From: Dugong dugon
Lineage: Eukaryota; Chordata; Mammalia; Sirenia; Dugongidae
Length of the DNA stretch: 64,000 bases
Reading direction: 5' to 3'
NCBI GenBank assembly: GCA_030035585.1
Contig: CM057468.1
Span: 52,076,145 to 52,140,144 of the forward strand
Of the stretch, positions 43,760 to 55,439 are shown piece by piece. The notes below the pieces were generated by a model. The model was not told the origin of the DNA, did not search any database, and saw only the letters and a list, made by a program, of their open reading frames with translations. How positions within the stretch are numbered: position 1 is the stretch's first letter; every line of letters starts with the position of its first letter. The position numbers and the translations under genes are program-made.

Positions 43760-44605
43760 GAAAGTCAATTGATAACTCTGAGGTAAAGATCATCAGAATC
43801 TCTCTGGAGACTGAACACATGGATGTTGATGAGCTGATGTGTGGCATTTCTGCTCGAAGCATGTGGCTCAGGTAGCCATCTTTGTACCATGTGCATAGAT
43901 AAGCAGAGAAAGGCAGTCTGTAGAGAGAAAAAAATACATTAGAAACCTAGAGAGAAGTCAGATGAGAGACCAGGTGGAAAGAAAGAAAGAGAGAAACATG
44001 TACAGTGAGGTTAACTAAGCTTAAAACTTGGGGCTTCTAACTCGAACAGGCCCATTTTAAGGCTGGGGTCCTAGCAATGTGTCCAAATGGTCATTTGGTT
44101 TTGTGAAATTTACAAAAGTAAGATATTTTAACCACAATAGGTTGAGTTGGCTATCCCTTTCCACTCTGATATCCCCTCTAGCATATTTCTTTTACTGTTA
44201 GGTGGAGCTGGAGTGGCCAATGGATATTTTGGGGAACTGGCTAAGGACAAACTGAGTTGAGGATTCATTTTTGTTGGGGTTTAGTCAGATATATTTTTAC
44301 AGATCACAGTTAGTTTCATATACAGTTATTTTTAGTCATTCTGATGTAGGAATGGATTTCAGGAATACTCTCTATGCCCACTGTGCCAACTCTGTGTTGT
44401 AATGCAAAGATATAGAGTCAGAGATCTTATAGCAATATTTCCTACAGTGCCCGGTGCTGGAAGTATGTAAGTTGTTGAGAAGAAACAAGTTTGAAATATA
44501 GACAGCCAGAAGCTGGTATGTGGAAAATTCTTTCGATTATCAGGAATGTAAAATTGTAAGCAAAGGATACTTAGTCAAAAACTGAAGGAATATACTTGTC
44601 ATGCA
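43760..44605. other. Upstream intergenic DNA, no recognised element
   Basis: A GAAAGAAAGAAAGAGAGAAA purine run occurs near 43979. Otherwise unique-looking. Confidence 0.4.
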
Positions 44606-44614
44606 TATACTTCA

Positions 44615-44821
44615 CATTGTTGTCAGTTGCTGTTGAGCGGATTCCGACTCATGGTGACCCCATATGTGTGGAGTAGCATCGCTACAAAGAGTTTTCAAGG
44701 CTGTGACAACCTTCCAAAAGTAGACTGCCAGGCCTGTCTTCTGAAGTGCCTCTAGGTTCAGCCTGCCAATCTTTTCGGGTAGTAGTTAAGTACTTAACCA
44801 TTTCTACCACCCAGGGATTCC
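44615..44821 (-). mobile_element. AfroSINE (long form), antisense, target duplication
   Basis: GTTGAGCGGATTCCGACTCA tail complement, CCAGGCCTGTCTTCTGAAGT central segment and CCACCCAGGGATTCC head. TATACTTCA flanks it at 44606-44614 and 44822-44830. Confidence 0.92.
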
Positions 44822-45084
44822 TATACTTCATAATGTCATTCTGCAATTTAAGGTTGTATTTATAATCTAAATACTTCATATAATTTCCAGAATAGCAGAG
44901 TAAAACCTCTGAAAATCTACTCCCCTATAAAAGCAACAAGGACAGTGGCAAAAACTGTCAAAAGTAGCATTTTCGGAATGCTCAAAATTAATAAAACTTT
45001 TGTAACGATCCAGGAGTGTTTATTTAAAAAAAAAAAAAAGAGGGGAAATCATCAACTAGATAGTAAACAACTGTTACCTTTGAT

Positions 45085-45957
45085 GAAGAGAAAGACAACA
45101 TACAATATAGGGGAAGTCAGCACAACTTGACCAAGGCAAAGTCATAGAAGCTTCCTAGATACACCCAAACATTTTGAAGGACTGAGTTACGGGGGCAGAG
45201 GGCTGTGGACCAGAGTCTCGGGGGACATCTAGGTCAACTGGCATAACATAGTTCATATAGAAAATGTTCTACATCATACTTCATTGAGTACCATCTGGGG
45301 TCTTAAAAGCTTGCGAGCAGCCATCAAAGATAACTCTATCAGCCCATCCTGTCTGGAGTAAAGGAGAATAAAAAAACCAAAGACACAAGGAAAATGTTTG
45401 TCCAAAGGACTAATGGACCACGTGAACCACAACCTCCACCAGCCTGAGCCCAGAAGAACTAGATGGTGCCAGCTACCACCACTGATTGCTTCAAATCAGG
45501 GATCACAATAGACGGCCCTGGACAGAGTGGGAGAAAAACATAGAACAAAATTCAAATTCACAAAAAAATACCAGACTTACTGGTTTGATAGAGATTAGAG
45601 GAGCCCCTGAGACTATTGCCCCAGACACCCTGCTAACTCAGAACTGAAGTCCACCTTTCAGCCAAAGATTAGACAGGCCTATAAAATAAACAATCACAAA
45701 CATGAGGAACGGTGTTTCTTAGTTCAATTAAGTATATGAGACCAAACAGGCAACACCTGCCCAAAAGCAAAGGCAAGGAGGCAAGAAAGGACAGGAAAAA
45801 TGGACACAGTGAACCCAGGGTGGAAAGGGGGAGAGTGCTGACACGTTGTGGGGATTGCAACCAATGTCACAAAACAATTTGTATATAAATTTTTGAATGA
45901 GAAACTAATTTGCACTGTAAATGTCCACCTAAAGTACAATAAAAAAATAAAAGAATA
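45085..45957 (+). mobile_element. L1 3'UTR (afrotherian type), sense
   Basis: 'CATCTGGGGTCTTAAAAGCT', 'CTAGATGGTGCCAGCTACCA', 'CAGACTTACTGGTTTGATAG' and the terminal 'AAATGTCCACCTAAAGTACA' with AATAAAAAAATAAAAG. The same sequence recurs at 48720-49500, 51090-51570 (antisense), 55440-56385 and 63661-64000 (antisense). Confidence 0.8.
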
Positions 45958-45984
45958 TCACCTGTAAGTATTGTGCTCCTTTAA

Positions 45985-46232
45985 AAAAAATCACCTCTAT
46001 GAGACCAAATGGTAAACAATTCCTTTAAAACAAACATGAGACTGTAAGGAGGCAGGGAAACTAGATTAATGGAAATGGAACAACCAGAATGGAAATAATG
46101 AGAATATTCACGCATTGTGAAGAATATAACCAATGTCACTGAACAACTTATATAGAAATTGTTGAATCAGAACCTAAACTGCTATGTAAACCTTCACCAA
46201 AAACACAATAAAATATTATTTTTTTAAAAAAA
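45985..46232 (+). mobile_element. L1 3'UTR end, second copy
   Basis: Ends 'AACCTTCACCAAAAACACAA' TAAAATATTATTTTTTT, the same terminus as the preceding L1 but 5' truncated. Confidence 0.7.
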
Positions 46233-46249
46233 GGTTAACTTTCCATAAG

Positions 46250-47345
46250 AATAATTAGACTTGTGGCATTTTAACTTTCCCAAATCCCATCTCCCTCTTC
46301 CAAGTTCTGTGGTACCCATGAAAGTCAACAGCTTGTCAAATACAGTAGCCAGGAAAACCAAAGCCACTGGAGAGGGCAGAACAGGTTTGAAGCGCCCCAG
46401 AAACTCCACTCCCAGAAAATCGTCACTATTTGACCTGCCTGGTAGCTCACTGAAAAGCTGCACTCTCAGGGCTTGACTTTATTTGACCTGACTCAGAGAA
46501 CAGCCCTACTGGCTGGGCATTTGTCAAAAACTGTTAGCAGCAATTGTTTAATATTGAGGCAGCATTACCAGTTGGGGCTAGCAAGAGGTGTACAAAAATA
46601 CACCCCAAAGGAAAAACTGGGGAGTGGGATGTCCTTGGGGGCCTTGAAAATCTCTGCCATAGTCCTGGGAATTCAAAAGGCCATATGCATCCCCAGGCTG
46701 TATTCACACCCAGGAAAAACCTGAAAAGGCCCTAAGCTCTCACCTCTGGTTGATTTTTGAGGCTCTTGTACAAGCAGGAATTGAGAGGTAAGGTAAAGTG
46801 GTAAACTGCCTGCTGTAACATTGAAGGTGGCCCCAAAACACACATAGGTTCCTCAGCAAAGGCTGGGAGAATTATTGGTTTAAGGAATTTAAGCATATCT
46901 CTGTCCAATCATTAGATGACCACTAAGGCAACCGAGCAGGCACTTCAGTAGCCAAACATGATAAAGAATACAGACTTTACAGTACTAGTCCAGAAAAGTT
47001 ACTAAACAAACAAACAGAAACAACAACAAAACAAATAGGAACAAACCTGGGGAGTGGGAAGAACCTGATTTCTAAAGTTGGCACATTATATTATTTATAG
47101 TGTTTAATTTTCAACAAGTAATTACTACCTACAAAGAAATAGGAAATAGTGGACCAAACACAGGAACAAAAACAGTCAACAGGAATTGTGCCTGAGGAAG
47201 CTCAGACACTGAACTTACTAGACAAAGACTTTAAATCAGTAATCACAAGTATGTTCAAAAAACAAAAGGAAACTATGTGTAAAGAATTAAAGGAAAAAAT
47301 GAGAAAGATGTCTCAGTAAATAGAGAATAGCAATAGAAAGAAAAG
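46250..47345 (+). mobile_element. L1M 5'UTR-like tract
   Basis: 'GAAAAACCTGAAAAGGCCCT', 'AAGCTCTCACCTCTGGTTGA' and 'GAAGCTCAGACACTGAACTT' followed by ACTAGACAAAGACTTTAAAT resemble the non-coding 5' region of old L1M elements. Placed from memory; only the last 200 bp are strongly familiar. Confidence 0.45.
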
Positions 47346-47347
47346 AA

Positions 47348-47556
47348 GTATTGGTAGGCATCATCAAGTCAATTTTTGACTCACAACGACCACAAGTAAC
47401 AGAGTAGAACTTCCCCATAGGGTTTTCTAGGATGTAATCTTTACAGGAGCAGCAGATCACCTGGTCTGTCTCCTGCAGAGCTGCTAGGTGGGTTCAAACC
47501 ACCCACCTTTTGGTTAGCAGCTAAGTGCTTAACTGTGTGCCACCAGGGCTCCTTGA
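47348..47556 (-). mobile_element. AfroSINE (long form), antisense, in L1M
   Basis: ATCAAGTCAATTTTTGACTC tail complement, ATAGGGTTTTCTAGGATGTA, GGTGGGTTCAAACCACCCAC box-B complement and GCCACCAGGGCTCCTTGAG head. Confidence 0.92.
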
Positions 47557-47579
47557 GATAAAAAATTATTAAAAAAAAA

Positions 47580-48530
47580 AAAACATGATATGCAAACTAA
47601 AACCATAAAATTCTTAGAAGAATAAGCAGGGGCAGTGCTGTCAGGCCTAGCTTTTAACAATGAATTATTTAATGTAATAACAAAAGCACAAACAGCAAAA
47701 GACAAAATAAATAAATTGGTCCTAATAAAAATTAAAAACTTTTGTTCATTAAAAGACATTACTAAAAAAGTGAAAAGACAAGCTACCAACTGGGAGAATA
47801 TCTCTGGAAGTCATATATCTGACAAGAATCTAACAACCAAAATATATGTAAAACTTTGACAGCTTAACAACAAACCAATAACTCAATCATAAAATGGGCA
47901 AAGGACTTGAATAGACATTCCAACAAAGAAGACGTTCAAATGGCCACCAAATGCATGAAAAGATGCTCAGCATCATTAGCCATGAGAGAGATGCAAATCA
48001 AAGCCATAACAAGGTAGCATTTCCCTCCCACTAGGATGGCTAAGATTAAAAAATAAATAAATAAAAATAGAAAATAAGAAACGTTGGTGAAGATGTGGGG
48101 AAACTGGAACCATTATCCATTGCTGACGCAAATGGAAAATGGTACAGCCGCTGTGGAAAACAGTGTGGTGGTTCCTCAAAAAACTAAAAATAGAACTATC
48201 AAATCACCCAACAGTTCCACTCCTAGGTATATACCCAAAAGACTTGAAAGCAGAGACTCAAAAAGAGACTTATACACCAATGTTCACTGCAGCACTATTC
48301 ACAATAGCCAAAAGGTGGAAACAGCCTAAATGCCCATCAATAGAAGAATGGATAAACAAAATGTGGTACATACATACAATGGAATGCTACTCAGCCAGTA
48401 GAAGAAATGAAGTCTTGATACATGCTACAGTATGGATGGAGCTTGAAGACATCATGCGGAATGAAATAAGTCAGTCACAAAAGGATAAATATTGTATGAC
48501 CTCATTTATATAAAAAGATAAGAAAAAGTA
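47580..48530 (+). pseudogene. L1M ORF2 C-terminal region, decayed
   Basis: Frames at 47635-47859 (KINKLVLIKIKNFCSLKDI) and 48139-48513 (WKTVWWFLKKLKIELSN.., LLGIYPKDLKAET.., FTAALFTIAKRWKQPKC..) are the C-terminal end of L1 ORF2. Joining them needs frameshifts, so this is a dead copy. The stretch 47880-48060 is the usual 'AAAATGGGCAAAGGACTTGA' region. Confidence 0.85.
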
Positions 48531-48719
48531 AATATCTAGAGACCAAAATTTATTAGTGGGGGAGGGAAGGGGAAAAGAGGGGTTTACAGTTATGGAAAAA
48601 TCACATTGATTAAGGGTAGGGTTGCCGATTATTTTAATTGAAGTCAATAAGTGGTACACCTGTAAAAAAAAGTTGAATTTGACAAAAGTTGTGATAGATG
48701 TATTTATAACGACAGGAAA

Positions 48720-49500
48720 AAAAAAAAAAGAGTAGCTGCTGAGGCTGTTTATGTACAACCAAAAACTTCACAGGATTTGGTTCCTTGGATTGGAAGTTTA
48801 GGGTCATTGTTTCATGGGAGATCCCAGTTAATTGGCCTAATAACATGTTTAGTGCTTCAGTTCTACTTCCTAGTTCGTTGTGTAGTGTGTGGAGTCTTAA
48901 AAGCTTGCAAGCGGCCATCCAAGGCACAACAATTGGTCTCTATACACAGGAAGCTACAGATGAAGAGGGAGAGTCAGGAATAGGAGGAGGATATGGAATG
49001 CGTGGCCAATGGCCTCCATGAATAACTGCCTCCTTTGCTATGAGACTAGAAGAACTGGATGGTGCCTGGCTATCATTACTGAACATTTTGACCAAAGATT
49101 CCATAGAAGAATCCTGATCAAAAGGGGGAAAATGCAGAACAGAATTCAAATTCTAAAAAACTCTAGACTTTCTGGAGCGATGAAGGGTGGATGAACCCAT
49201 GAAACTATTGCCCTGATATAATCTTTAGACCTAGAACCAAAAATATCCTCTGAAGTCTTCTTAAAACTTAACAATAGTTTACCTTAACTAGTAAAAAGGG
49301 TCTGCCTTGAGCATTATGCTCTTTTAAGAACTATCTATCTGGGAACAAATTGACAAGAGCAACTCGAGAGATTAGATAGGAACCTTAGGGGCAGTGAATT
49401 TATGTTAATGAGGGAGGAACAATGAAGAAAAGGAAGGCAAGAACAGTTGCACAACTTGAAGAATGTAATCAATGTCACTAAATTGTACATGGAGGGGAAA
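48720..49500 (+). mobile_element. L1 3'UTR (afrotherian type), sense
   Basis: 'GGAGTCTTAAAAGCTTGCAA', 'AGAACTGGATGGTGCCTGGC', 'TCTAGACTTTCTGGAGCGAT' and 'GAATGTAATCAATGTCACTA' match the other copies. It follows L1 ORF2 directly in the same orientation, so the two are probably parts of one element. Confidence 0.7.
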
Positions 49501-49539
49501 GAAAAGGAACCAAATAGATACTTTGGAGTTGAAATGTAC

Positions 49540-50540
49540 AATAACTGAAATGAAAACTTCACTAGGTAGGCTCAACAGCAGATTTAAACTGGCAGAAAAA
49601 GGAACTAGCAAACTTAAAGACAATCTTAGGAGTAGAAAGAAAAAACAATGAAGGGAAGTGAACAGAACCTCAGTGTCATGGATTGAATTGTGTCCCCCAA
49701 AAATATCTGTCAACTTGGCTGGGTCACGATTCCCAGTATCGTATGATTGTATACCATTTTGTAATCTGGTGTGATTTCCTTATATGTTGTAAACTCTATC
49801 ACTATGACGTAATAAGATGGATGAGGTCTACAAGATTAGATAGTGTCTTAAGCCAATCTCTTTTGAGATATAAAAGAGAGAACTGAGTAGAGACACATGG
49901 GACTTCTCACCACCAAGGAAGCAGCACCGGGAACAGAGCGCGTCCTCTGGACCTGAGGTTCCTGCACTGAGATGCTCCCCGACCAAGGGAAGACTGATGA
50001 CAAGGAACTTCCTCTGGAGCTGACAGAGAGAGAAGGCCTTTTTCTGGAGCTATGCCCTGAATTTGGACTGGTAGGCTACTAGACTGTGAGAGATTAAATT
50101 TCTCTTTGTTAAAGCCAACCACTTGTGGTATTTCTGTTAGAGCAGCACTAGATGACTAAGACACTCAGATACCCATGCAACACCATCAAGCATACCAACA
50201 TACATATAATGGGAGTCCCAGAAGGAGGAGAGAGAGACAGTGGGCCAGAAAGAATATTTGAAGAAATAATTGCCAAAAACTTTCCAAATTTCTGAAAAAC
50301 ACTCATGTGCATATCCAAGAAGCTCAAAGAACTCCAAGTAGACCCATACCTAGGTATATCATAATCAAACAGCAGAAAGCCAAAAACAGATAATCTTGTA
50401 AACAGCAAGAGAAGAGTGAATTATCACATACAAGGAATCCGAAATGATATACAATCATAAATAAGATATACAGGAGGCAGTGGGATGACATATTCAAAGT
50501 GCTGAAAGAAAAAGATTTTACCTCACTAAAGCTGTTATTA
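49540..50540 (+). mobile_element. L1M internal fragment, split by a solo LTR
   Basis: The left part (49540-49673: AACAGCAGATTTAAACTGGC) and right part (50164-50540: AGAAGCTCAAAGAACTCCAA, AGTGCTGAAAGAAAAAGA) are adjacent segments of an L1M element. The LTR at 49674-50163 separates them. Confidence 0.55.
49674..50163 (+). mobile_element. Solo LTR, complete (490 bp), perfect 5-bp target duplication
   Basis: Starts TGTCATGGATTGAATTGTGT and ends AGATGACTAAGACA. CTCAG flanks both sides (49669-49673 and 50164-50168). A TATA-like GAGATATAAAAGAGAG lies near 49865. It is inserted in an L1M. Confidence 0.93.
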
Positions 50541-50920
50541 AAAAATATATACTATGAATTTTTTATTTTTGTTTCATTTTTGGAAAATATTTTTCATTTT
50601 AGAATTTCATGAAATAGAATTTATCAGAACTACTATGTGCGGCACAAATCTGTAGCAGTAATACTAACAGTGAGTATGTCTGTGTATGAAGTCTCTTTTT
50701 TAATGCACTTTAGCATACTGGTTCATCTTAGCACATCTGATGCATCATGTCTTGTAAAGTTTTGTGGTCCCAGACAAATCAACATGCAAAACTGCCACCC
50801 ATGCAGAAAAGCAGCTGGAAAAAATAAGTGTTCCTGTGACAAAGTTCTTATACATCAACAAATGAATGTATGTTGCATGTATTGTTGTATAAAAACTCAC
50901 CTCATAGCTTAGTGACTTAA
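50540..50920. other. Intergenic DNA, no recognised element
   Basis: AT-rich tract with short chance frames. Confidence 0.35.
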
Positions 50921-50925
50921 TATCA

Positions 50926-51080
50926 TATCATGAATTGAATTGTGTCCCCCTAAAATATATATCAACTTGGCTAGCCATGATTCCCAGTATTGTGTGGTTA
51001 TCCTCCATTTTGTGATCTGATGTAACTATCTGATGTGTTGTAAATCCTAGCCTCTATGCCTGTAGTTATAATCCTTTTTG
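50926..51080 (+). mobile_element. Solo LTR, 5' part only
   Basis: 'CATGAATTGAATTGTGTCCC' and 'CCATGATTCCCAGTATTGTG' match the first 150 bp of the solo LTR family. The 3' part is missing. Confidence 0.75.
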
Positions 51081-51089
51081 GGAGTGAGC

Positions 51090-51570
51090 TGTCTGTTATC
51101 TTAATGAGGCAGGACACAATCTACATGTATGTATTTGAGCTAGGAAGCACTTTTTTCGTGAGTATCATTTTATGTCCCATAGTCCAGTCTAATCTTTGTC
51201 TGAAGAGTTGGCTTCAGGAATGGTTTCAGTTCTGGGCTAATGGAGAGTCTGAGGGCCATGTCTTCCTGGGTCCCTCCAGTCTCAGTCAGACCATTAAGTC
51301 TGGTCTTTTTACTAGAATTTGAGTTCTGCACCCCACTTTTATCCTGCTCCTTCAGGGACTCTCGGTTGTGTTCCCTGTCAAGGTGGTCATTGGTGATAGC
51401 TGGGCACCATATAATTCTTCTGGTCTCAGGCTGATGGAGTCTCTGGTTTATGTGGCCATTTCTGTTTCTTGGGCTAATATTTTCCTTGTGTCTTTGGTGT
51501 TCTTCATTCTCCTTTGCTCCAAGTGGGTTGGGACCAATTGATGTATCTTAGGCGTCCACTTGCTAGCTTT
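51090..51570 (-). mobile_element. L1 3'UTR (afrotherian type), antisense
   Basis: The complement reads GTCTTAAAAGCTAGCAAGTG, AGAATGAAGAACACCAAAGA, CAGAAGAATTATATGGTGCC and AGACCAGACTTAATGGTCTG, as in the sense copies. Confidence 0.7.
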
Positions 51571-51785
51571 TAAGACAGCTGGGGACTTTTTAAGAGAGTT
51601 GGGTTAGTGATACAGTTTCTGTGGTGAAATGAATTCCTTTATGTGGCCTTTTGTCTTGGTTCTTTGGAAAAACAGCTTGAGAGATTTTTCCCTAAGCCCA
51701 GAGGAGTTACCTTTGTCCTAGTTTTCTACTCCAGGGGATTTGTTACTTTTGTCCAGGCTAATTTTGTCCTGGTTAAGCTGTAAAC

Positions 51786-51830
51786 ATGAATCGGAATCAA
51801 CTTGACAATAATGGGTTTGGTTTTTTTTAA
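51786..51830 (+). mobile_element. AfroSINE tail scrap
   Basis: 'GAATCGGAATCAACTTGACA' then ATAATGGGTTTGGTTTTTTT is the last 45 bp of an AfroSINE. Confidence 0.7.
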
Positions 51831-51849
51831 GTTGTAAACAAGGATGGTT

Positions 51850-52470
51850 TGATACTTTCTACCTGGCCCTGCGCGCTGCTGCCTGCCCTGTGATCGGTCA
51901 ATAGACTATGCAAATAATGTGAGGTATAGCCTACTATGCAAACGAAGTGTCTGTGGCCTACCAAGAGGGGATTGGTCAGTTCCTGGCGCTGATGGGAGTG
52001 CTATGCCTTGAAATTGACATTTAAGCATTCAACCTTGAAATTGTATTTAAGCAGCCAGCCCCACAGAGGTTTCTTTGAGACAGAAAGAAGCTGGAAGAGA
52101 AGCATCAGGAGAAGAAGAAAGAAGAGAGAAGAGAGAAGAAACAGAGAGAGAGGAGGCAAGGAACCTCCTAAAAGAGCTATAACATGGTAAGGGCTGTAAC
52201 ACTGAAGACAGTGAGAGGCCCAGAAGGGGCCCAACTGCAGAGCCAGTGGTGGCAGACAGTAGGGCCAAGAGAAGCCTGTTCTCAGGAGGCTGAGAGGAAC
52301 TGAGAAAGCTGTCCTGCACTGAAGAAGGGAGACTTTGCCTACATGCTTCCTGATCCTGAGTTGTAGCCTGTGGATCCTGACCCTGTTCCTTAATAAGCCA
52401 CTTAACTGTAAGTATGGTCTGTGAGTTCTGTGTGGCCATTGCAAAGGATAATCAAACCCAGAAGAGAAGT
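51850..52470 (+). mobile_element. Candidate LTR of unrecognised family
   Basis: Contains an octamer ATGCAAAT (51908-51915), a near copy ATGCAAAC (51936-51943), a duplicated TATA-like block (CCTTGAAATTG..ATTTAAGCA at 52008-52026 and 52033-52052) and a following purine-rich leader. The order suggests promoter and leader of an LTR. No target duplication or second copy is in the window. A 194-codon minus-strand frame across it has no recognisable domain. Confidence 0.35.
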
Positions 52471-52474
52471 AGAG

Positions 52475-53355
52475 AGTGCTGTGGAAGGGATGGCTGGTAT
52501 TAGAATTGGTAAAAATGCTGGAGAGTGGAGGTATGTCTGACCTCCACCTCACAGGGATCAGCCTTGGGCTGATCTTGATTTGCATTATCCCCCCTGAAGT
52601 TAGACAGGTTCTGACCCTATTACTATTAGTACTACCCCCATTTCACAGTTTACAAAACTTTACTCTGAATCTCTCACACTATTTGGCACCCAAATCAGCA
52701 TATATCATTTAGCAATGCCTCCTTCCTCAGTGAAAACAAGTTATTGTTACTCCCTTTTGCCCTGGGGTGACAGGAAATGAATATTCTCTTTATGCTTCCA
52801 GAGCCAAGGATAATGTACAGTGCTTTCTACTACATCCCTTTTCTGTTCTATTTTACCAGCTACTATATTTCTGTCTCATATAAGTGTCAGAAAATGAATC
52901 TGATAAAAGACAAAAGAGGTTTGATGTGACACAAAAGGATCACTTCAATAGGAGTTAAATGTTTCTTGATAAATATAATTGATACTCAGTGATTTCCCTT
53001 CCATAAATAATTCACTTACATTAATCGTAACAGCAGACAACAGAAAACAGTAATATGGTCTGCCTTCTATTTCAATATCATTTAGATTAATATTAAAGTG
53101 CTGTCAAGGTTTCCGTAAGTAAAATGCTTTGAAATTATTCAGTACATGCTTTTGTCTATCAAACAGAATTTCATCGTCAACAAAGGATAATTACCCATAG
53201 CTATAAACGTACATGTGTGGAAGGAAACACAGAAAAGTGCTTAGATTTCCAACTCTTGTCTACCTGGTTCACAATCACAAATGGTAAGGAAATGAAGGAG
53301 TTTAAGCGGATAACTAAAAACTTAAAGTGTTTAAGCCATTTTTTTCCTTTAATAA
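52475..53355. other. Intergenic DNA, no recognised element
   Basis: Unique-looking, AT-rich toward the right. Confidence 0.35.
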
Positions 53356-53361
53356 AATCAA

Positions 53362-53472
53362 CAAAAACTAACATTTACCGAGCACTTACTATGTGCTAAT
53401 CACTGTATTACATGTTTTCTCTGTATTTTCTCCCTTCATCTTTACATGGCTCTCTGAGCTAGGCATTGGTAA
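53362..53472 (+). mobile_element. MIR fragment
   Basis: 'CTAACATTTACCGAGCACTT' and 'ACTATGTGCTAATCACTGTA' mark an MIR 3' region. Confidence 0.8.
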
Positions 53473-53479
53473 TTTGGAC

Positions 53480-54635
53480 TTCATCAAATTGAGAATTCCT
53501 GCTCTTTAAAAGATAGTGCTAAGAGTTGAAAAAACAAGTTATAGACCGGGAAAAACAATTTGCAAATTACATATCTGATAAAGGACTGTGTCTAGAATAT
53601 ATAAAGAGCTCTCAAAATTCAATAATAAGACTATTTGGAGGAAAAAAGAATAAAAATTTGAACAAACACTTCACCAAAGCAAAATAAGTGCATGAAAAAA
53701 ATGCTCAACATTATTAGTCATTAGGGAAATACAAACTAAGATACCACTACCACAATAAGGGAGTCCTGGTGGCACGGTGGTTAAGAGCTTGGCTGCTAAC
53801 CAAAAGGTCAGTTAGTTCAAATCCACCAGCCACTCCTTGGAAACCCATGGGGTAGTTTTACTTGGTCCTATAAGTTTGCTGTGAGTCTGAACTGACTTGC
53901 CTGCAATGAGTTTGGTTTGGTTTTACCCAATAAGATACCACTTCACATCTAAAAGAGTATCTAGAATTAAAAACAGTGAGCATATCAAATGTTGGTGAGG
54001 ATATGGAAGAACCGGGGCCCACATACACTGTCAGTGGAGATGTTAAATGTATAATCACTTTGGAAAACAGTTTGGCAATTTCAGAATCAGCCATTCCATT
54101 TCTAGGTATTTACTCCAAAGAAATAAAAGCATATGTCCTTACAAAGACTTGTACACAAATGTTCATGGCAGCTTTATTTGTAATAGCCAAAAACTGGAAA
54201 GAACCTAAACATCCATCAACAGGCGAAGGGATTAAAAATAAAAATATATCCATACAATGGAATATTAGTCAGCAATAAAAAGAAACAAATTACTGATACA
54301 TGCAACAACATGGATGAATCTAAAAATAATTCTGTTGGGTCAAAGAAGCCACATAAAAAGAGTATATATTGTATGATTCCATTTATGTAAAATTCTAGAA
54401 AAGTAAAATAATCTATAGTGACAGAAAGCATATCAGTAGTTGCCTGGGCCATGGGTTGAAGACAGGAGTGGGTGAGAGGAAACGATTATAAACGAAACAT
54501 TTTGGGTGACATATACTGATTATCTTGATTATAGTGATGGTTTCACATGTCAGAACTTTATTGATTGTATACTTTGAATATGTGCAGTTTATTGTGTGTC
54601 CATTAGTACTCAATAAAGTTGTTTTAAAAAACCAA
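53480..54635 (+). mobile_element. L1M ORF2/3'UTR, decayed, split by an AfroSINE
   Basis: 'CAAATTACATATCTGATAAA', 'AAATACAAACTAAGATACCA', 'AACAGTTTGGCAATTTCAGA' and the translated MFMAALFVIAKNWKEPKHPS (54160-54220) are L1 ORF2. The 3' end has 'ACTTTATTGATTGTATACTT' and 'GTACTCAATAAAGTTG'. Confidence 0.8.
53760..53937 (+). mobile_element. AfroSINE (short form) in L1M
   Basis: GAGTCCTGGTGGCACGGTGG head, CCATGGGGTAGTTTTACTTG middle and GCCTGCAATGAGTTTGGTTT tail. CAATAAG flanks it (53753-53759 and 53938-53944). Confidence 0.93.
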
Positions 54636-54774
54636 CTGTGAGGTCTTGGAAGCTTTTGTATGTATACATGAGCAATCACACCTGGCCATTTGAACTGCCT
54701 TAGTACTTTTTAAAAGCATCTAAAGATTTAACCGATTTAAGTACCACAGGTTGTTCACAAGCTGTCTCTTCAAA

Positions 54775-54935
54775 TCTAACATTTATGGAGTGCTTATGCT
54801 ATGTCAAGAACTGTACTACTATCACCCCATTTTACAGGTGAGAAGACAAGGTTTCAGGTCACAGTGGTAGTAGACGGCAGCACGGGGATATGAAACTAAG
54901 CCTATCTAACTTCAGAGCTCAGTCCATTAACCACA
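54775..54935 (+). mobile_element. MIR
   Basis: 'CCCCATTTTACAGGTGAGAA' and 'CTAACTTCAGAGCTC' with the AACATTTATGGAGTGCTTAT start. Confidence 0.8.
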
Positions 54936-54939
54936 ACCC

Positions 54940-55435
54940 TATATGAACCTCTTGGTTATATTTATGTCAAATTATTGCTACTGAGTGAAAAGTAAGCAAG
55001 AGATGAGCAAACATTTATCTAGCATTTTGTATGTGAAAACTACTGTAGGAAAAGTCAAAGAAATACTACATGCTTCCTGCCCCCATCCTCCCCAAAAAGA
55101 AAGCTTAGATTCTAATTACGAACATAAGACACCAGAAAGCATCAAACAAATCAAGGTGGTAAGTGACAATAGTCAATGAGTGGTAGAGACTCTCACATAT
55201 TTCTAAAGCGTGTCTTTTCACCTATTACCTCTAGGCCCTACCCCTAACAGGAGTGAATGAATGAATGAACACTTGGAAGAAATCTGGTTGATTTTGTGAG
55301 ACCCAGGTTGTTTTATCAGCTTTTCTAAATGTCAGAATAACTCTTCTGTTCCTTTTGTGAAGATAATTGATGAATGGAGTGATCATTCATCTTCAGGGAA
55401 GAGTCCTAAGTGGACAAAGGAAGCTGGTAATAAGC
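54940..55435. other. Intergenic DNA, no recognised element
   Basis: Contains a GAATGAATGAATGAA run near 55255; otherwise nothing recognised. Confidence 0.35.
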
Positions 55436-55439
55436 TTGA

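Noticed and set aside
52001..52585. 194-codon minus-strand open frame
   Set aside because: Leu/Ser/Pro-rich composition from a purine-rich tract on the other strand, no domain, and inside an LTR-like repeat.
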